64,000 nucleotides of DNA from Silene conica (lineage: Eukaryota; Streptophyta; Magnoliopsida; Caryophyllales; Caryophyllaceae). The translations under genes and the position numbers were made by a program. Every line of letters begins with the position of its first letter. Positions within the stretch are counted from its first letter, which is position 1. The stretch spans positions 71,475,460-71,539,459 of the forward strand of contig CM055317.2 of the NCBI GenBank assembly GCA_029255685.2. The letters are read 5' to 3'. Positions 23,762 to 35,449 of the stretch are shown piece by piece. The notes below the pieces were generated by a model, which saw only the letters and a program-made list of their open reading frames with translations, was not told the DNA's origin and searched no databases.

Positions 23762-23938
23762 CTGATTGTAGACGGAGGGTATCCGTCACAAGGAGAAGAC
23801 GGATACCATTTTGTCTCACAAAATGCCCATTTAGAGGAGAGAGGAAAGCACATGGGGTGCCCCACCTTGTCCCCCTATTCGTTTTGTGAGTGTCATTATC
23901 CGTCTCTCCACCCGACCTGTCACAAGCAAAACTAATTG
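23762..23938. mobile_element. MITE-like repeat with gacggata arms
   Basis: Imperfect inverted arms around gaagacggata / tatccgtctc and cacaaaatg / cgttttgtgag. A diverged relative lies at 63556-63700 (tgtcacaagctgaagacgga and agacgttatctgtct). Confidence 0.55.
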
Positions 23939-25149
23939 TAAAATAAATTATCCCACAATATTTTGTACTCTACAAAGAGTTAAACAAGAATTCTCTCTGG
24001 CATTTTTTTAGTTTTAAAGAACAAATTGACAATATGACAGTAGTGACAGTACGTAGATTGATCGTATTATTTGATCGAGGAGTATTATTATACGGAGTAG
24101 TATTGTGCATGAGCTAGAAGATTGGGACAAGAGACTGTTTTGTGTTCCTTAGGCATGTTATTTTTTGTTTTTCGAAATTTGCAAAATGCAAAGAGGAAGC
24201 TTGACCCCCAAGCACATTTGTACATTTATTTTCCATTTTTTATCTTGATTCTTGATGTATGGGCCATAATTACATTATTGAATATTGTTTTATTAATTAG
24301 TTATCCTATCCATCATCAATTATTCCGGATTAGTAATATAATTCGATTAATTAATTAATATTTTAAATAATAAATCTACAATATGCGATCGATAAGCGTT
24401 GTCTTGTGACGGGTTGTATTGAGTTTTATTATCCGCTCGCACACCTTTATATGTACTCTGTCAATTTAATAGGCGTATACATTGTACATGGATCATACGA
24501 TTCCGTCACCTCAGATTTGTAATAAATTCAATTTGTCTAGATACATATGATTTCGATAGACTTATGCACAAACACTTGAAATATAAAGCAATAATTGTTA
24601 CTTTTACAACATGATTATACATATAAATGGAGTATTAAGTATTGTATTCATGCACAATGTGAGGATTCAAAGTTCATTGAACATGCATGTTTAAACCATG
24701 CTAGATAATCTACTTTTCTTAAAATTATACAAGTAGCTTATGAAATAAATTTCTTACAATAAATCTCTCTTAAAAGAATAGTATTTGTTTTCGATGAAAA
24801 CAACCGTATGCTCAATTACTCACCTTCTATTTCTCTAAACAACTTTCTTTTATCTCCTCTAATATAACTGACCTGTTTTAAGTCTAAGACGAATATTTCC
24901 GTCTCAAACAAGAATCGATAACTAAAACTACCTATCATAATCATTCATATAGTTAAGGAAGTTAAATAGATGTAAAGCAATTGAAAAAAGGAAGCTTGTC
25001 CAGAAAGCATAAGAGCACAAGACCATACTATATCTTCCTTCATTCACTTTTCTCTATCCATCTTAGTTTTTATTAAACAAAAGAAGAAGAAGAAAAGCAT
25101 CTTCTCAAACCATTACACATCACTACCATTTCCTTGCTTTCTATTGCAA
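23939..25149 (+). promoter_or_regulatory. Upstream region of the membrane-protein gene
   Basis: AT-rich sequence. Transcription plausibly starts near 25030-25060, before a purine-rich (aag repeats) leader, but this rests only on composition. The frame at 24122-24358 is likely chance. Confidence 0.3.
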
Positions 25150-25968
25150 GTATCTTAACCTTTCCTTTACTTACAATTATAAGCTTTTTGGTTTAATTTC
25201 AATATTCTTTTTATTTATTCTATTCATATTATACATGCAAAATGCCAATTTAATACTATTATTTTCCCAAAAAATTGTTCTATTTTGCAAGTTTTTGATC
25301 ATCATCATAATGATAAAAACAAAAACCCTCTTAAAAGTTTAGAATCATTACCCTTTATTTCCTAATTTTTTTGTGATTGAGTCATATATAATCCTATTTT
25401 TTTGCCAAAAATCCACAAAATCTGTATAAAAGGGTTTATATATTTTAATAAACTTGACTTCAATTGCACTTTTTTCCCAAGAAAAAACATCACCAAGTTT
25501 CATAATTATTCTAAATTTCTGGGTTTTTATGGGTGGTTTTCTAGAGCTTTAAATCTCCTTTCATGATTTTGTGTGGAAGTGTTGAATGTTGGTCTCAAAC
25601 TTTTTTAGATTTTGCAAATAATAATGATGTATATTTCCCATTTTTTGCCTTTACAAATTAATGACATTGAACTTTGAAGCTCTCTCTACATTTTCTAGTC
25701 CGTACTTATTTTAAAACCGTCTCTCTAATAATTCGTGTTTATTTCCCGAACCCGAAATTTTCAAGTATTTGATTCTTTCTCTTGGTATTAGTGAAATTTG
25801 ACAGAATTTTTTCTCAATATCAAAGCAAAAAACCATATTAAAATCTTAACATATCAATCGTGTGACTAAATTTTTACCTTGATTAACTCAAATTTTAACT
25901 CTAATATCATTGATTTGCTTGTTTTTATGTTACATCTCGATTATGCTAATTGTTTTTTCTTAATTTAG
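25150..25968 (+). other. Predicted 5' UTR intron
   Basis: A donor-like gtatct follows ctattgcaa at 25150 and an acceptor ttaatttag ends at 25968, about 80 bases before the ATG. The span is T-rich like plant introns. There is no transcript evidence here. Confidence 0.4.
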
Positions 25969-26049
25969 ATTACTCATTGAAATCACCAACAAAAACAGTA
26001 TCTTCCCTACGCATTTATATCATCAAAAAACTCAAGAAAAAGGAGAAAA

Positions 26050-28640
26050 ATGGGTTCATCAACCGGAACAGCGAGAGTAACATGGCAACCGCAAATAACT
26101 GGAGATACTTCAACTTCAAGTTATTGGTTAAATTGGAGGGTTCTGTTATGTGCAATATTGGTGTTAATTTCAATGGGTTTTGCTTCTTTTCTTATATCGA
26201 AATTCGAGGGACCGAGAAATGTGAAATCGAGTAGTAATAGTAATAGTAACAGTAATAGTAATATTGTCGGCCGGTCGCAATGTAGAAGGGATGAAGATGA
26301 TGGAGTTCTATATGGTGATGAAGTTTGGAAGCCATGTCTTGAAGGAATTCATCCTGGTTGGTTGTTAGCTTTTCGGGTTTGTGCGTTCTTTGTGCTCCTG
26401 ACTCTCCTTATTGTCAATGCTGTTGTCGATGGTGGCTCCATCTTTTACTATTATACTCAGTAAGTGCTTGTTCTTTCTGGCTTAATTTCAGCTCGTTTTG
26501 TTTCTACTTAGCTATTCAGTACAGTTTAGTTTAATTTCAGCAAGTTTAATTCAGCTCATTTCAGCAGAAAGAACACGGCCAGTCGTAATTGAGATTATTG
26601 TCGAAAAGTAATTAGTTTCAGTATCACCGTCTCACATGTTTTAATTGGTTGCGTTGATATTTTTATGTTGGGCAGGTGGACTTTTACCCTGGTGACTATA
26701 TATTTTGGGGTAAGTAATTAGTAATCCATATAATGTTGTACATTACGATTATAAGAAATGGTTTCACAATATCGTGTTTTAAATTATTATCGTTGCTTAA
26801 TGAAGCTAGGATCAGTGATTTCGATGTACGGTTGCTACGAGTATCATAGCAAAGCTAGCGGCGAGCGGGTTCATAACGAAAGGATTGATTCAGAAAGAGG
26901 TGATTACATTGTATATGGTGCTACTCCAGATGCTACTAAGACCAATTGGAGCTCTCGACAAATTGTCGATCATTCTCGTCGGACAGCCGGATTCTGGGGG
27001 TATCTCCTACAAATAATCTATCAGGTAGAATCGTTATTATGAGCTACATTCAATATTTAGTTTTACTGATTTACCCTGTTTCTGAAACAGAGGATCTGCT
27101 TTACAACAATAAATTTTAATGTGCTTTCTAATACAGATGAACGCTGGAGCTGTGATGCTCACTGATATGGTGTTTTGGTTCATACTTGTTCCGTTTCTGT
27201 CGACAAAGAACTACGATCTCAACTTTGTGAGCACCTAATCTCTAGCCTCGAAACTTTGTGCATACATCATGTTTTTCGGCTATGGGTCGATTAGCCACAT
27301 TAAACTAATACGGAGTATTACAGTGTTCTCAAATATATTGAATGTGTAAGATTTTCGTGCAAGTATTCGACTTGAATCTTGCCTTAAGCCTTAAACCACC
27401 GTCCTATTTACAATAGGACGACACTACGTTTTGCCTATGCAAATATATGTAATATAAAATCTCTAATACGGAGTATTACATTGTTCTCAAATCTATGATA
27501 GGATATATTGAATTTGTAAGGTTTTAGTGCAAGATTCGACTTGAATCTCGCCTTAAACCTTAAACCGTCGTCCTATTTACAATACGACGACATAGCGTTT
27601 AGCCTATGCAAATATATGTAAGATAAAATCTAATGTATAACTATGTTAATCATGTGGACAGTTTATAATAAACATGCACACAGTCAACCTTGTCTTCCTG
27701 CTTGGTGATACAGCATTGAATAGCTTGGTGAGTTATCTACACCGGCTCAATCATTTTTTTCACCGTTGATTCAAATACGCTCTTAGAGTGAATATAAAAC
27801 GTAAGCAAATGAGTGAGACGGAAATAGTATATGATTTCATTCTGTTTACATTCCCTGAACTATGTTTTTTTGTAATTTTGGTGGCAGCATTTCCCTTGGT
27901 TTAGGATAGCATACTTCATACTTTGGACATCATTCTTTGTCATTTTTCAGTGGGTCCTTCATGCTTGTATTTCAATTTGGTAAGCCAGCTAATCTACCTG
28001 TTTTCCTTCTTCGTAAAGCACAACGCATGTAACTTCTCAGTTTTGTTCTCTAATTAGTCCCTTTCTGTACTGAATTATGCAAACAGGTGGCCGTATCCGT
28101 TCTTGGACTTGTCTTCGTCGTTTGCCCCATTATGGTATGTAACATTCGACCCCACGAAACATTTCATATGTGTTTTATTCGAAAACTTTAACCTTCGTCT
28201 AGGCATGCCTTAAAATTTCGGTTTTAGTCATAACGTCTGAATGGCTTGTCGTGGTAATCATGGTCGGTTTGACATTAACTCTGAACACTTCGCAAGACAA
28301 ATTTTTTGGGGGCCATGGCTAAAATGTAATACCATGCACCTGCGTCTAAGATCATACTATTTTTAAGACTCGGTTAAGACTCATATAGTCGTATGTTTCC
28401 ACTTTATCCCCATACCGATGCTTAAACCCATGAAATATCGTCTTAAGAAAGGAATTTTTAGGACGAGATTGAATAAAGGAATACTTTATTTATGTTCTTT
28501 ACTTGATTGATATATGTAGGTATTCTGCTGTCGCAATAATGCACATTCCATGTTATGGCATCTTCTTTCTCATCATCAAACTCAAGCATGTTGTCCTATC
28601 GAGATATTTTCCTCATTCCTACACGTACAACAATCGATGA
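26050..28640 (+). CDS. Multi-pass membrane protein, Rolling-stone-like plant family
   Basis: Eight exons with GT-AG introns give 1,080 nt (359 aa): 26050-26459, 26676-26709, 26806-27024, 27137-27226, 27662-27727, 27888-27979, 28087-28134, 28520-28640; phases are consistent at all junctions. About seven hydrophobic segments are visible, including WRVLLCAILVLISMGFASF near residues 28-46, GWLLAFRVCAFFVLLTLLIV near 104-123, VISMYGCYEYH, and the C-terminal HIPCYGIFFLIIKLK. A cytosolic or lumenal linker after the first segment carries a Ser-Asn repeat encoded by an agtaat microsatellite (26231-26265). The order of segments and motifs such as FLLGDTALNSL and WPYPFLDLS resemble an uncharacterised plant family related to Drosophila Rolling stone. 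The biochemical function is unknown. No defect was seen. Confidence 0.87.
27305..27631 (+). repeat. Tandem duplication inside intron 4
   Basis: Copies 27305-27462 and 27463-27631 both start ctaatacggagtattaca and end near gcctatgcaaatatatgtaa. They differ by scattered substitutions and a short indel. The duplication leaves the splice sites intact. Confidence 0.8.
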
Positions 28641-29059
28641 AGACGAGAAACCTTGTCGACGTTTACTGAAGCTTCAACTCGAAGAACATTGTTCTGGTTT
28701 CGAACATATCACATATATATATATATGTAAAGTCTCGTAAATTCTCACAAAGATTGTTGTACGACTTACAACGGCTTTTTAAATAGCTTACTATTAGCTT
28801 TTTTCTGATTTTGTTGAGATATATAAAGATATAGATGCAGAGGAGCAAGTCTAACTATTAACTGTACAAATGTAAGGGGATAAACGAACGATTGGCAAGT
28901 TTTGGTTTTAGGTCCTATACAATTGTTTTAGTTGGTTGTATCTAGAATATAGATTTTGTGCAAAGATTTACGGAGTATTTTACGAGTTTTTTTTATAGGA
29001 TCGTCATTTGAACGGTCTGCGTTTTGGTTACAACTTACAACATTAATAGCTAGCTAAGA
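28641..29059 (+). other. 3' flank of the membrane-protein gene
   Basis: Probable 3' untranslated region, including a short at microsatellite at 28712-28727. No separate gene was seen. Confidence 0.4.
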
Positions 29060-29659
29060 CCATATGCTCGTTTTAGTTCAGCTCAGCTTTTTTTAGTTTA
29101 GCTTAGTTTTATTCAGTTCAATTCAGCTTAATTCAGCTTAAAATAATTCAGTTCAGTTCAAGTCAGCACAGCTTTATTCAATTCAGCCCACATTATTATT
29201 ATTATTATTATTAGTAGTAGTAATAGTAGTGAAACATGGAGAGTAGAGAAAAAGATACTTGAGAAGTAGAATTTGATAACATTCAAATTGTAATATTTGT
29301 TAACACAATCGAAAATCATAACATTATAAAAACATAGATATCATTAACACAAAAGACATCATCTATGTTGTTTCATTATTGACTTCCATATCATCTTGAT
29401 GTGTTTCATTATCGTGGTCATTAATCATTATGTACACCAATAACATACCCTATTTTTTCGAACTTTGTTCATTAGTTTCTTCCGTTCTTTATCATTCATG
29501 TTTGAATCTGTTCTTTCTTGAGTATTTTGATTTATATTGTATAACTGGTATAGCAAGTTTATACATTTGAATGAAATTATTAATAACTTATTTTATTTTT
29601 ATTATTATTACTATATTTTTTAAAACCACAAACTTTTATTAATCAAACAAAACTTTTAT

Positions 29660-29701
<42 letters not shown>

Positions 29702-29930
29702 TATTATTATTATTATTATTATTTAGTTAGTTAGTTCAATTTAATTAAACTTCATTCACTTCTATTAATTTCAGCTTCATTCAGTTCAGTTCAATTCAGC
29801 TTGATAAAATTCAGTTCAGTTCAATTCAGTTTAGTCCACTTTAACTCGATTCAGTTCAGTTCAGTTCAGTTTAGTTCAGCTTCATTCAATTCAGCTCAAC
29901 TTTAGAATTTAGATAGTCAGATAAAACAGG
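29060..29930. repeat. ttcag low-complexity arrays with simple repeats
   Basis: Irregular ttcag/ttcagttcag runs occur at 29075-29190 and 29740-29910, with AT-rich DNA and att repeats between. Similar runs occur in intron 1 of the membrane-protein gene near 26485-26570. This looks like slippage-driven, not coding, sequence. Confidence 0.6.
29659..29723. repeat. Palindromic trinucleotide microsatellite
   Basis: A taa array passes directly into a tta array, so the two halves are reverse complements and can fold into one long hairpin. Confidence 0.9.
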
Positions 29931-30083
29931 GTCTAACTCAACTCCTCAACGAAATAAGAAAATAGCTCCACAACTTAGTTTGCCTTCTTACTCTAAATAC
30001 AATCCTTCCATGCAATTTTTTCTTCAGCCATTAAAAAATAACCTCTTTAATAATTAAGGCTGACGCCTCCCACCTAAACATAT

Positions 30084-30642
30084 TGTAGGAAAACAATAAT
30101 TACGATGAGACGATCTTAGCAAGGTGTATAGTCACTTACATTGCTAAATCGGGAGAGTAGAAAATCTACCTCGAACTTGCGGAATCCTCCAAGTAATTGC
30201 TCCAGGACAACTTTAATACGAAACTAGTATCACGAATCCGTTGGACGAGTTATTGATCACTAGGATCAATATCTATTATTCACAACTCAAGAACCTCTCT
30301 TCTCTTGTGTAGAGATTTGTTTTTGTAGTAATTGTTTCTCTCTTGATTTGGATGTTCTCAAATGCTCTCCCAAAGCCTCTTATTTATAGGCTAAGGAGTA
30401 CACGGTTTTCTCTATAAAACCGTGTACTCCAACGGTTTTGTTGGACAAAACCATGGGAGAAGGACATGGTTTTTCTATAAAACCATGGTCTCAAGTGGTT
30501 TTGGCAAAAACCATGTCCTCAAATGGTTTTTAGCCAAAACCGTCTTATAGTCCATAATAAATGGGCCTATTTCGATCCATACAAAAACTGCGGATTAAAA
30601 TATTCCCGACTCATGGGTGGATAATCCGACTATTCTCTAATA
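30084..30642 (-). repeat. Copia-A 3' LTR
   Basis: It begins tgtaggaaaac; the final ca has decayed to ta. A polypurine tract (actcccactc on plus) follows. It contains three hairpins sharing a ggtttt/aaaacc core between 30398 and about 30545; the first, at 30398-30427, is a perfect 12-bp stem. Confidence 0.88.
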
Positions 30643-31697
30643 ACTCCCACTCACACATGAGGAACTTTCACTATCTCAAGAAAAGTTCATACAGGTTAAT
30701 GAGTCGTGCAACCAACGATTACACCTGCAATTGGAAGCTCCAAACTAGAAACCCCATAAAGGCCACAATGGAGACATCAACCTCTTTAAAACAAATTATA
30801 GATTAAATGGTGTGAACAACTACCTAGAACAATTTTTCTAAATTTGCACATGTTGAACATGTTTCAATTCCTCTAAGAAACCATGTTATACTCTCATTGT
30901 TCACTGCATATCTACAGTTTTGTCCACTTGACATAACTGTCCGGTCGAAAGATATAAGTGAATTGTGCAAAGAAATTGTTCTTCCCTCCTCACATATGTC
31001 ACTTTGAAAGAAGTTAACTGCTTACCCAGTTTCACCCCTTTAGATCGAATCATTGATAATCATAGGTAGTGTACTAGAGTAGCTAACATCAACACCTTTC
31101 TCCATGTCACATTGAGAGGTCCATAAGGGTGCATTTGGATCAAGTTAATGATCTAGGACTCACACGGTGAGGAAGCAAGGATCCATTCACTCACCTCCTA
31201 ATGGTCGACAAAGCACATGTAGTATGAAACACATGCTACGGTAGAGATATTTTTCAAAAAATATGTCCTTCTCTATAAACACCGTACGAGTCTCAATTTA
31301 TTCGCAAACTCTGCGCATAACTACAGTATTAACATGCTCACTCCCAACGGCGCCATGTAAATACTCCTACTCGGCTTTTATAGGCTCCATGGATAGTGGG
31401 CATTATCCACATCGACTTAATAATGACAGATAAGTCTCATGTTGTCTCTTACAAAGGCGACCTCTCTTATGAAATTTCTATGATATGCTCGCTCTCTCAG
31501 CGCCATATATAGATAGGTCTCATCTCTACGCGCTCTCGCAGCGCTAGAGGCAATTGCTTGTGTGAGTAAGCCAATCTGAAGCCTATTTCAGGACAACAAA
31601 TATTATGATTTGTACTCGGTAAACATAATTGAGAAACCAACCAGAATGAAAATTATTCATTCAAGAAAGTACGAGTTTCTCATTACAACGATACGCA
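30643..31697 (-). other. Copia-A 3' noncoding region
   Basis: About 1.05 kb between the pol end and the LTR. No ORF and no clear similarity to the corresponding block of the other copia families was seen. Confidence 0.5.
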
Positions 31698-31918
31698 TTA
31701 CATTTTACGTAGTCCAAGGGATTTTTTATGCTTAGCAAAAGAATCTTTAGCGATCGGCTTAGTTAGCGGATCAACCACCATTTGACTAGTAGATATATGG
31801 TTCAAGACCACCTTTTTGCGTATTGTCATGTCTCTAACATCTTGCCACCTAATCTAAATGTATTTGGTTTTACCATGATATTTAGGGTCCTTTGTGTACA
31901 TTAGTGCAGCCATGTTAT
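31698..31918 (-). pseudogene. Copia-A RNase H, C-terminal piece
   Basis: On the minus strand the frame reads NMAALMYTKDPKYHGKTKY, then an in-frame stop, then IRWQDVRDM and VVDPLTKPIAKDSFAKHKK to a stop at 31698. These are the final copia RNase H motifs. It joins 46670-47013 across the Copia-B insertion (YCDN before the target site). Confidence 0.8.
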
Positions 31919-32872
31919 TATAGGAAATAATTTCTTAAATTACTCATAAAAGTATTAATCTAATTAATACTGCCAAGGATTATATCAAAAACGAATTGAT
32001 GTTAAAACAATAGAACTGAAATAATAGGAAAGGATCATAGAAATAACCTTTGGTCCTATATGAGATCGGCCTAAGAACAACCTAGTATAAACCCAAACTT
32101 CAAGGTAGAAGTTCTCCTTAGATTGCACCTAAGATGACTGAGAAAGATTCCCTCAAAGCTCCTCCTAAATTACTATTAATTATTTTAGACTTTAGAGGAT
32201 TTATTTTAGGATTAAGATGATAAACTTATCAAAGAGAATAAGAGAGGAAAACTGTATTCTTCTTGTGTCCCCAACCTCACGGCCGAAACCCTATATATAT
32301 AGGGTTTTGGTTTGTGTTGGTATTGTACTTCAATTAGGAAACCTCATTATAATATAATATTTTGAGTCAGTTTTCTTATTCCGAACTTCCTTAAAATATT
32401 ATATACTCCCTCCTATTCTCTGTTTTCTTCCCTATTTTCTTAAACGGATTATTCAGGTTTTCTTCCCCTTTCTATTTTTGGTAAGTTTTTGAGCTGTTCA
32501 ATTACATTTCTACCCTTACTACTTTTTTATATTTATAATTTCTACCCTCCTATTTACCCCCTACCCCAGCCCATATTAGACTAACCCATTTTTACTAATC
32601 TTATATTTCCCTTAACCCAGCCCACTAACCTAATACCCTAATCCCTCCCGCCATATTAAAGCCACCTAATCACAAAACCCTAACTCCCTCACTCTCTCTC
32701 TCTCTTCCGCCACAACCTTCCTGCTTCTCTCACCCTCTCTGAAACCCTAACTCCCTCATCCCGTCTCTTCCGCCACAACCTTCAACTTCTCTTCCACAAA
32801 TCTTCCTTTTTCTATCATCTTATTTGAATAAATCCCCCTGATCTTATTATTCGCACCATATTTTCTGTAAAT

Positions 32873-34104
32873 TGTTAGGTTTAAATATCTCAAAACCTAA
32901 TAAAATTAGTCATACTAAATAACTTGATAATTAAAATTTTAATTATAGATTTTAGATCTTATGCATGCTAGTACAAAAATGCAGAAATAGGACTCGAATT
33001 ACTTACAATCCGACGAAATCAACGCAAGCAAGGATGATCCTCCTTAGTATTCAAAGAGAACACCTCCTCCAAGATGCACCCAAGACACCCCTTAAAAGAA
33101 CCAAAACTTTGAGGTATGCTAGTACAAGAATCAGTTTTTACCTTAAAGAATATCCTAATCTCTTACTAGAAATATTAAATCAATAATACAACTTATTATA
33201 GTATAGGTTATTATCTTATAATAATTTTGAGAGGTTTTGTGTAGTATTCTTTCTTAGAAAATTTTACCAAAGATTAGAATGAATGAATTATGAGAGAAAT
33301 CACAAGTTTTATTGTGTTTGCCTTGGGGTTGGGATGGCCGGACATGGGGAGCTACAAAGGGAGACATTTTACCTTACCCATGCTCCTTAGGGTGGCCATA
33401 GGCAGTGTTTCCAAGACACCCTTTAATGATTGTGTTTATGGAGTAATAAACACCCATAATCATTCCCTTAACCATCCTACAAAACCGGCACCCTCCCTTA
33501 ATATGGACTCCATTTTATAATTGTCATTTAATCAATTGTATAAGTGTGACATCTAAAGTGTCACATTAAAAATAACAATTGTTAAAAATGCATATTTATC
33601 ATATAAATATCATTTGTAAATTAAATAAATCATATTTATTATTATGACAAGTAATTCGAAATTACAATAAAATAAAATGGTCATTATCATTAATCGTCAA
33701 TACGATTTACAACCTTTGTAATAATTTTCAAACCGATTCATTCTAATTACGATATTATAAAATATCGTTCAATGTTTGATAATTGACACGTTTCAATTAT
33801 AAACATAAATCTTACAATAAGATTTAATCTCTGATTTCTCGATATACGAGCTTAAGGAATATGATCAACTCGTATCAATATACATTTGATCATGTTATCA
33901 ATTAAGGGAATTGTCCTATAGGTGTGACCTAAAGGGATCAACTGACCACCACCGTCATACGACAGTAATGTTAAACTCTAGCTAGCCAATCATTACCGAC
34001 TAATGTTGGTCAGTTGACTAATATAATTTCGTATCATCCCTTGCGTATTCTCGTCATGAGATTTAATTATGTGATCGCACTATAGTTGAGGACATATTTC
34101 CCAA
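32873..34104 (-). repeat. Copia-D-type solo LTR inside mariner
   Basis: It starts tgttaggttta and matches the Copia-D LTRs along its length, including the stem-loop block (33927-34020). It is flanked by taaat on both sides (32868-32872 and 34105-34109). The final ca seems lost or altered. No internal region exists, so it arose by recombination between two LTRs. Confidence 0.82.
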
Positions 34105-34109
34105 TAAAT

Positions 34110-34616
34110 ATGTTCAGAAATCGTGATGAAATCGTTAATTTCGGGGACTTCACTCCAGATCTGAGTTGTATTGACTCGGATCATGAAGAAGGTCCGTGTT
34201 TGTTCAACAAATCCGTTGATTGTGAAAGAGTTGAGGGATTTTATGAGGGTGTGAAATAATGAAAGGATGTTGGGGATGATGAGATCTTCTATTTTTCTGA
34301 CTCCGTTGATGTTGCCGTGAAAGTGAGGGAAGGGTTTGGGGAGAAAAATAAGGAGAAAAGTGATGGAATGGTTGAGGGTGTCAAAGAAGAGGAGGAGAGT
34401 CATCCAATATCAAGTTCACTTGATATTGTTCCTGATACATTTGGGGATGTCGATGTGCCTGATTCCTGCATGCAAGTGGATGAAGAGGCGGAACTGAGGG
34501 CTGCTGATGTTGAAAGGAGGAGGAAAGAATGGATGGACAGGCAAAACTCGCCTCAACACAGACGTTGGTTTTTTACGGAACTGGCTAAGTACTGGCCGCT
34601 TTTGCCCTTGAAATAG
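34110..34616 (+). pseudogene. Acidic accessory frame in the mariner element
   Basis: On the plus strand, opposite to the transposase, a frame opens at ATG 34110 and runs to 34616 (about 167 residues), broken only by two adjacent in-frame stops (34257-34262). It is rich in Asp and Glu (DSDHEEGP, KEEEESHP, DVDVPDSCMQVDEEAELR) and ends basic and aromatic (RRWFFTELAKYWPLLPLK). Before the solo LTR inserted, the ATG lay directly after a ct-rich leader with aaaccctaa words (32690-32867) that looks like a plant gene 5' UTR. I do not recognise the protein; a captured host gene or a second mariner ORF are both possible. Confidence 0.5.
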
Positions 34617-34980
34617 AACATGCAGATGCAGAGAGGTCTACTTCTTATCCTTTACTGTGTTTTTTTTAAGTTGAAAACGATTTGCTTTTTGGACTAGTGA
34701 TGATGATTATTGGTGTAGTTTGGGTAGTTGTCTCCATATAAATGCTCAATGATAATTGTGAGAGCTTACACGGTCTTTGCATTACGCCACCACAATTTGT
34801 GATGAGGCTATGCAAAGATTGTGTAAATTGTTACTTAATCCACATTTTTAACCTGATTAAAACACATAGTGCCATGTAATAGAACGACTGTTGATATTTC
34901 ATTAAAAGTGCGCCCAAAAAATTACCAACATGTGCGAAATTTAAGTGCTAGTTTGTACAAAATCTCTGCTGGTTTTGATT

Positions 34981-35163
34981 CTTCCTGCTGGTTTTGCTTC
35001 TGTCTGCATTTTTACAAAATGTCGTAACTTCCTGCTGGTTTTGCTTCTGTCTGCCACTTCTTACAAAATGTTGTAACTTCCTGCTGGTTTTGCTTCTGTC
35101 TGTCACTTCTTACAAAATGTTGTAACTTCCTGCTGGTTTAGCTTCTGTCTGCCTTTTTACAAA
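34981..35163. repeat. Minisatellite, unit about 48 bp, nearly four copies
   Basis: Units start at 34981, 35028, 35077 and 35126, each beginning cttcctgctggttt and containing cttctgtctg and tacaaaatg. It lies between the two convergent frames of the mariner element. Confidence 0.85.
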
Positions 35164-35449
35164 ATTCTGCTGCAGCTGCATCACAAAATATGGAATGTTT
35201 AACTACTTCTTTGTACAAAAAACGACCCCAACATGTTGCTTCATATTTTCTGCCTCTGTTTCAAGCATTTCCTTCATCTGCACACATGTCAATATCACAC
35301 TGTTGTTGCCTTCCTTCAACTTGCACTGCATTCTCATCACCTTCTACACCTTGTCCTGCAGTAATGTTACCAACAGGTTCAGTTTCACTTGTTGGTTCAT
35401 TACTACCAACAACCTACAATTCTGAATTGTTATCCATAGTGTTCATTGA

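Noticed and set aside
33290..33520. 76-codon frame
   Set aside because: Lies inside the solo LTR; not conserved as a frame in the Copia-D LTRs.
34981..35163. Regular repeats resembling a CRISPR array
   Set aside because: The copies are directly tandem with no unique spacers and lie inside a plant mariner element; it is a minisatellite.
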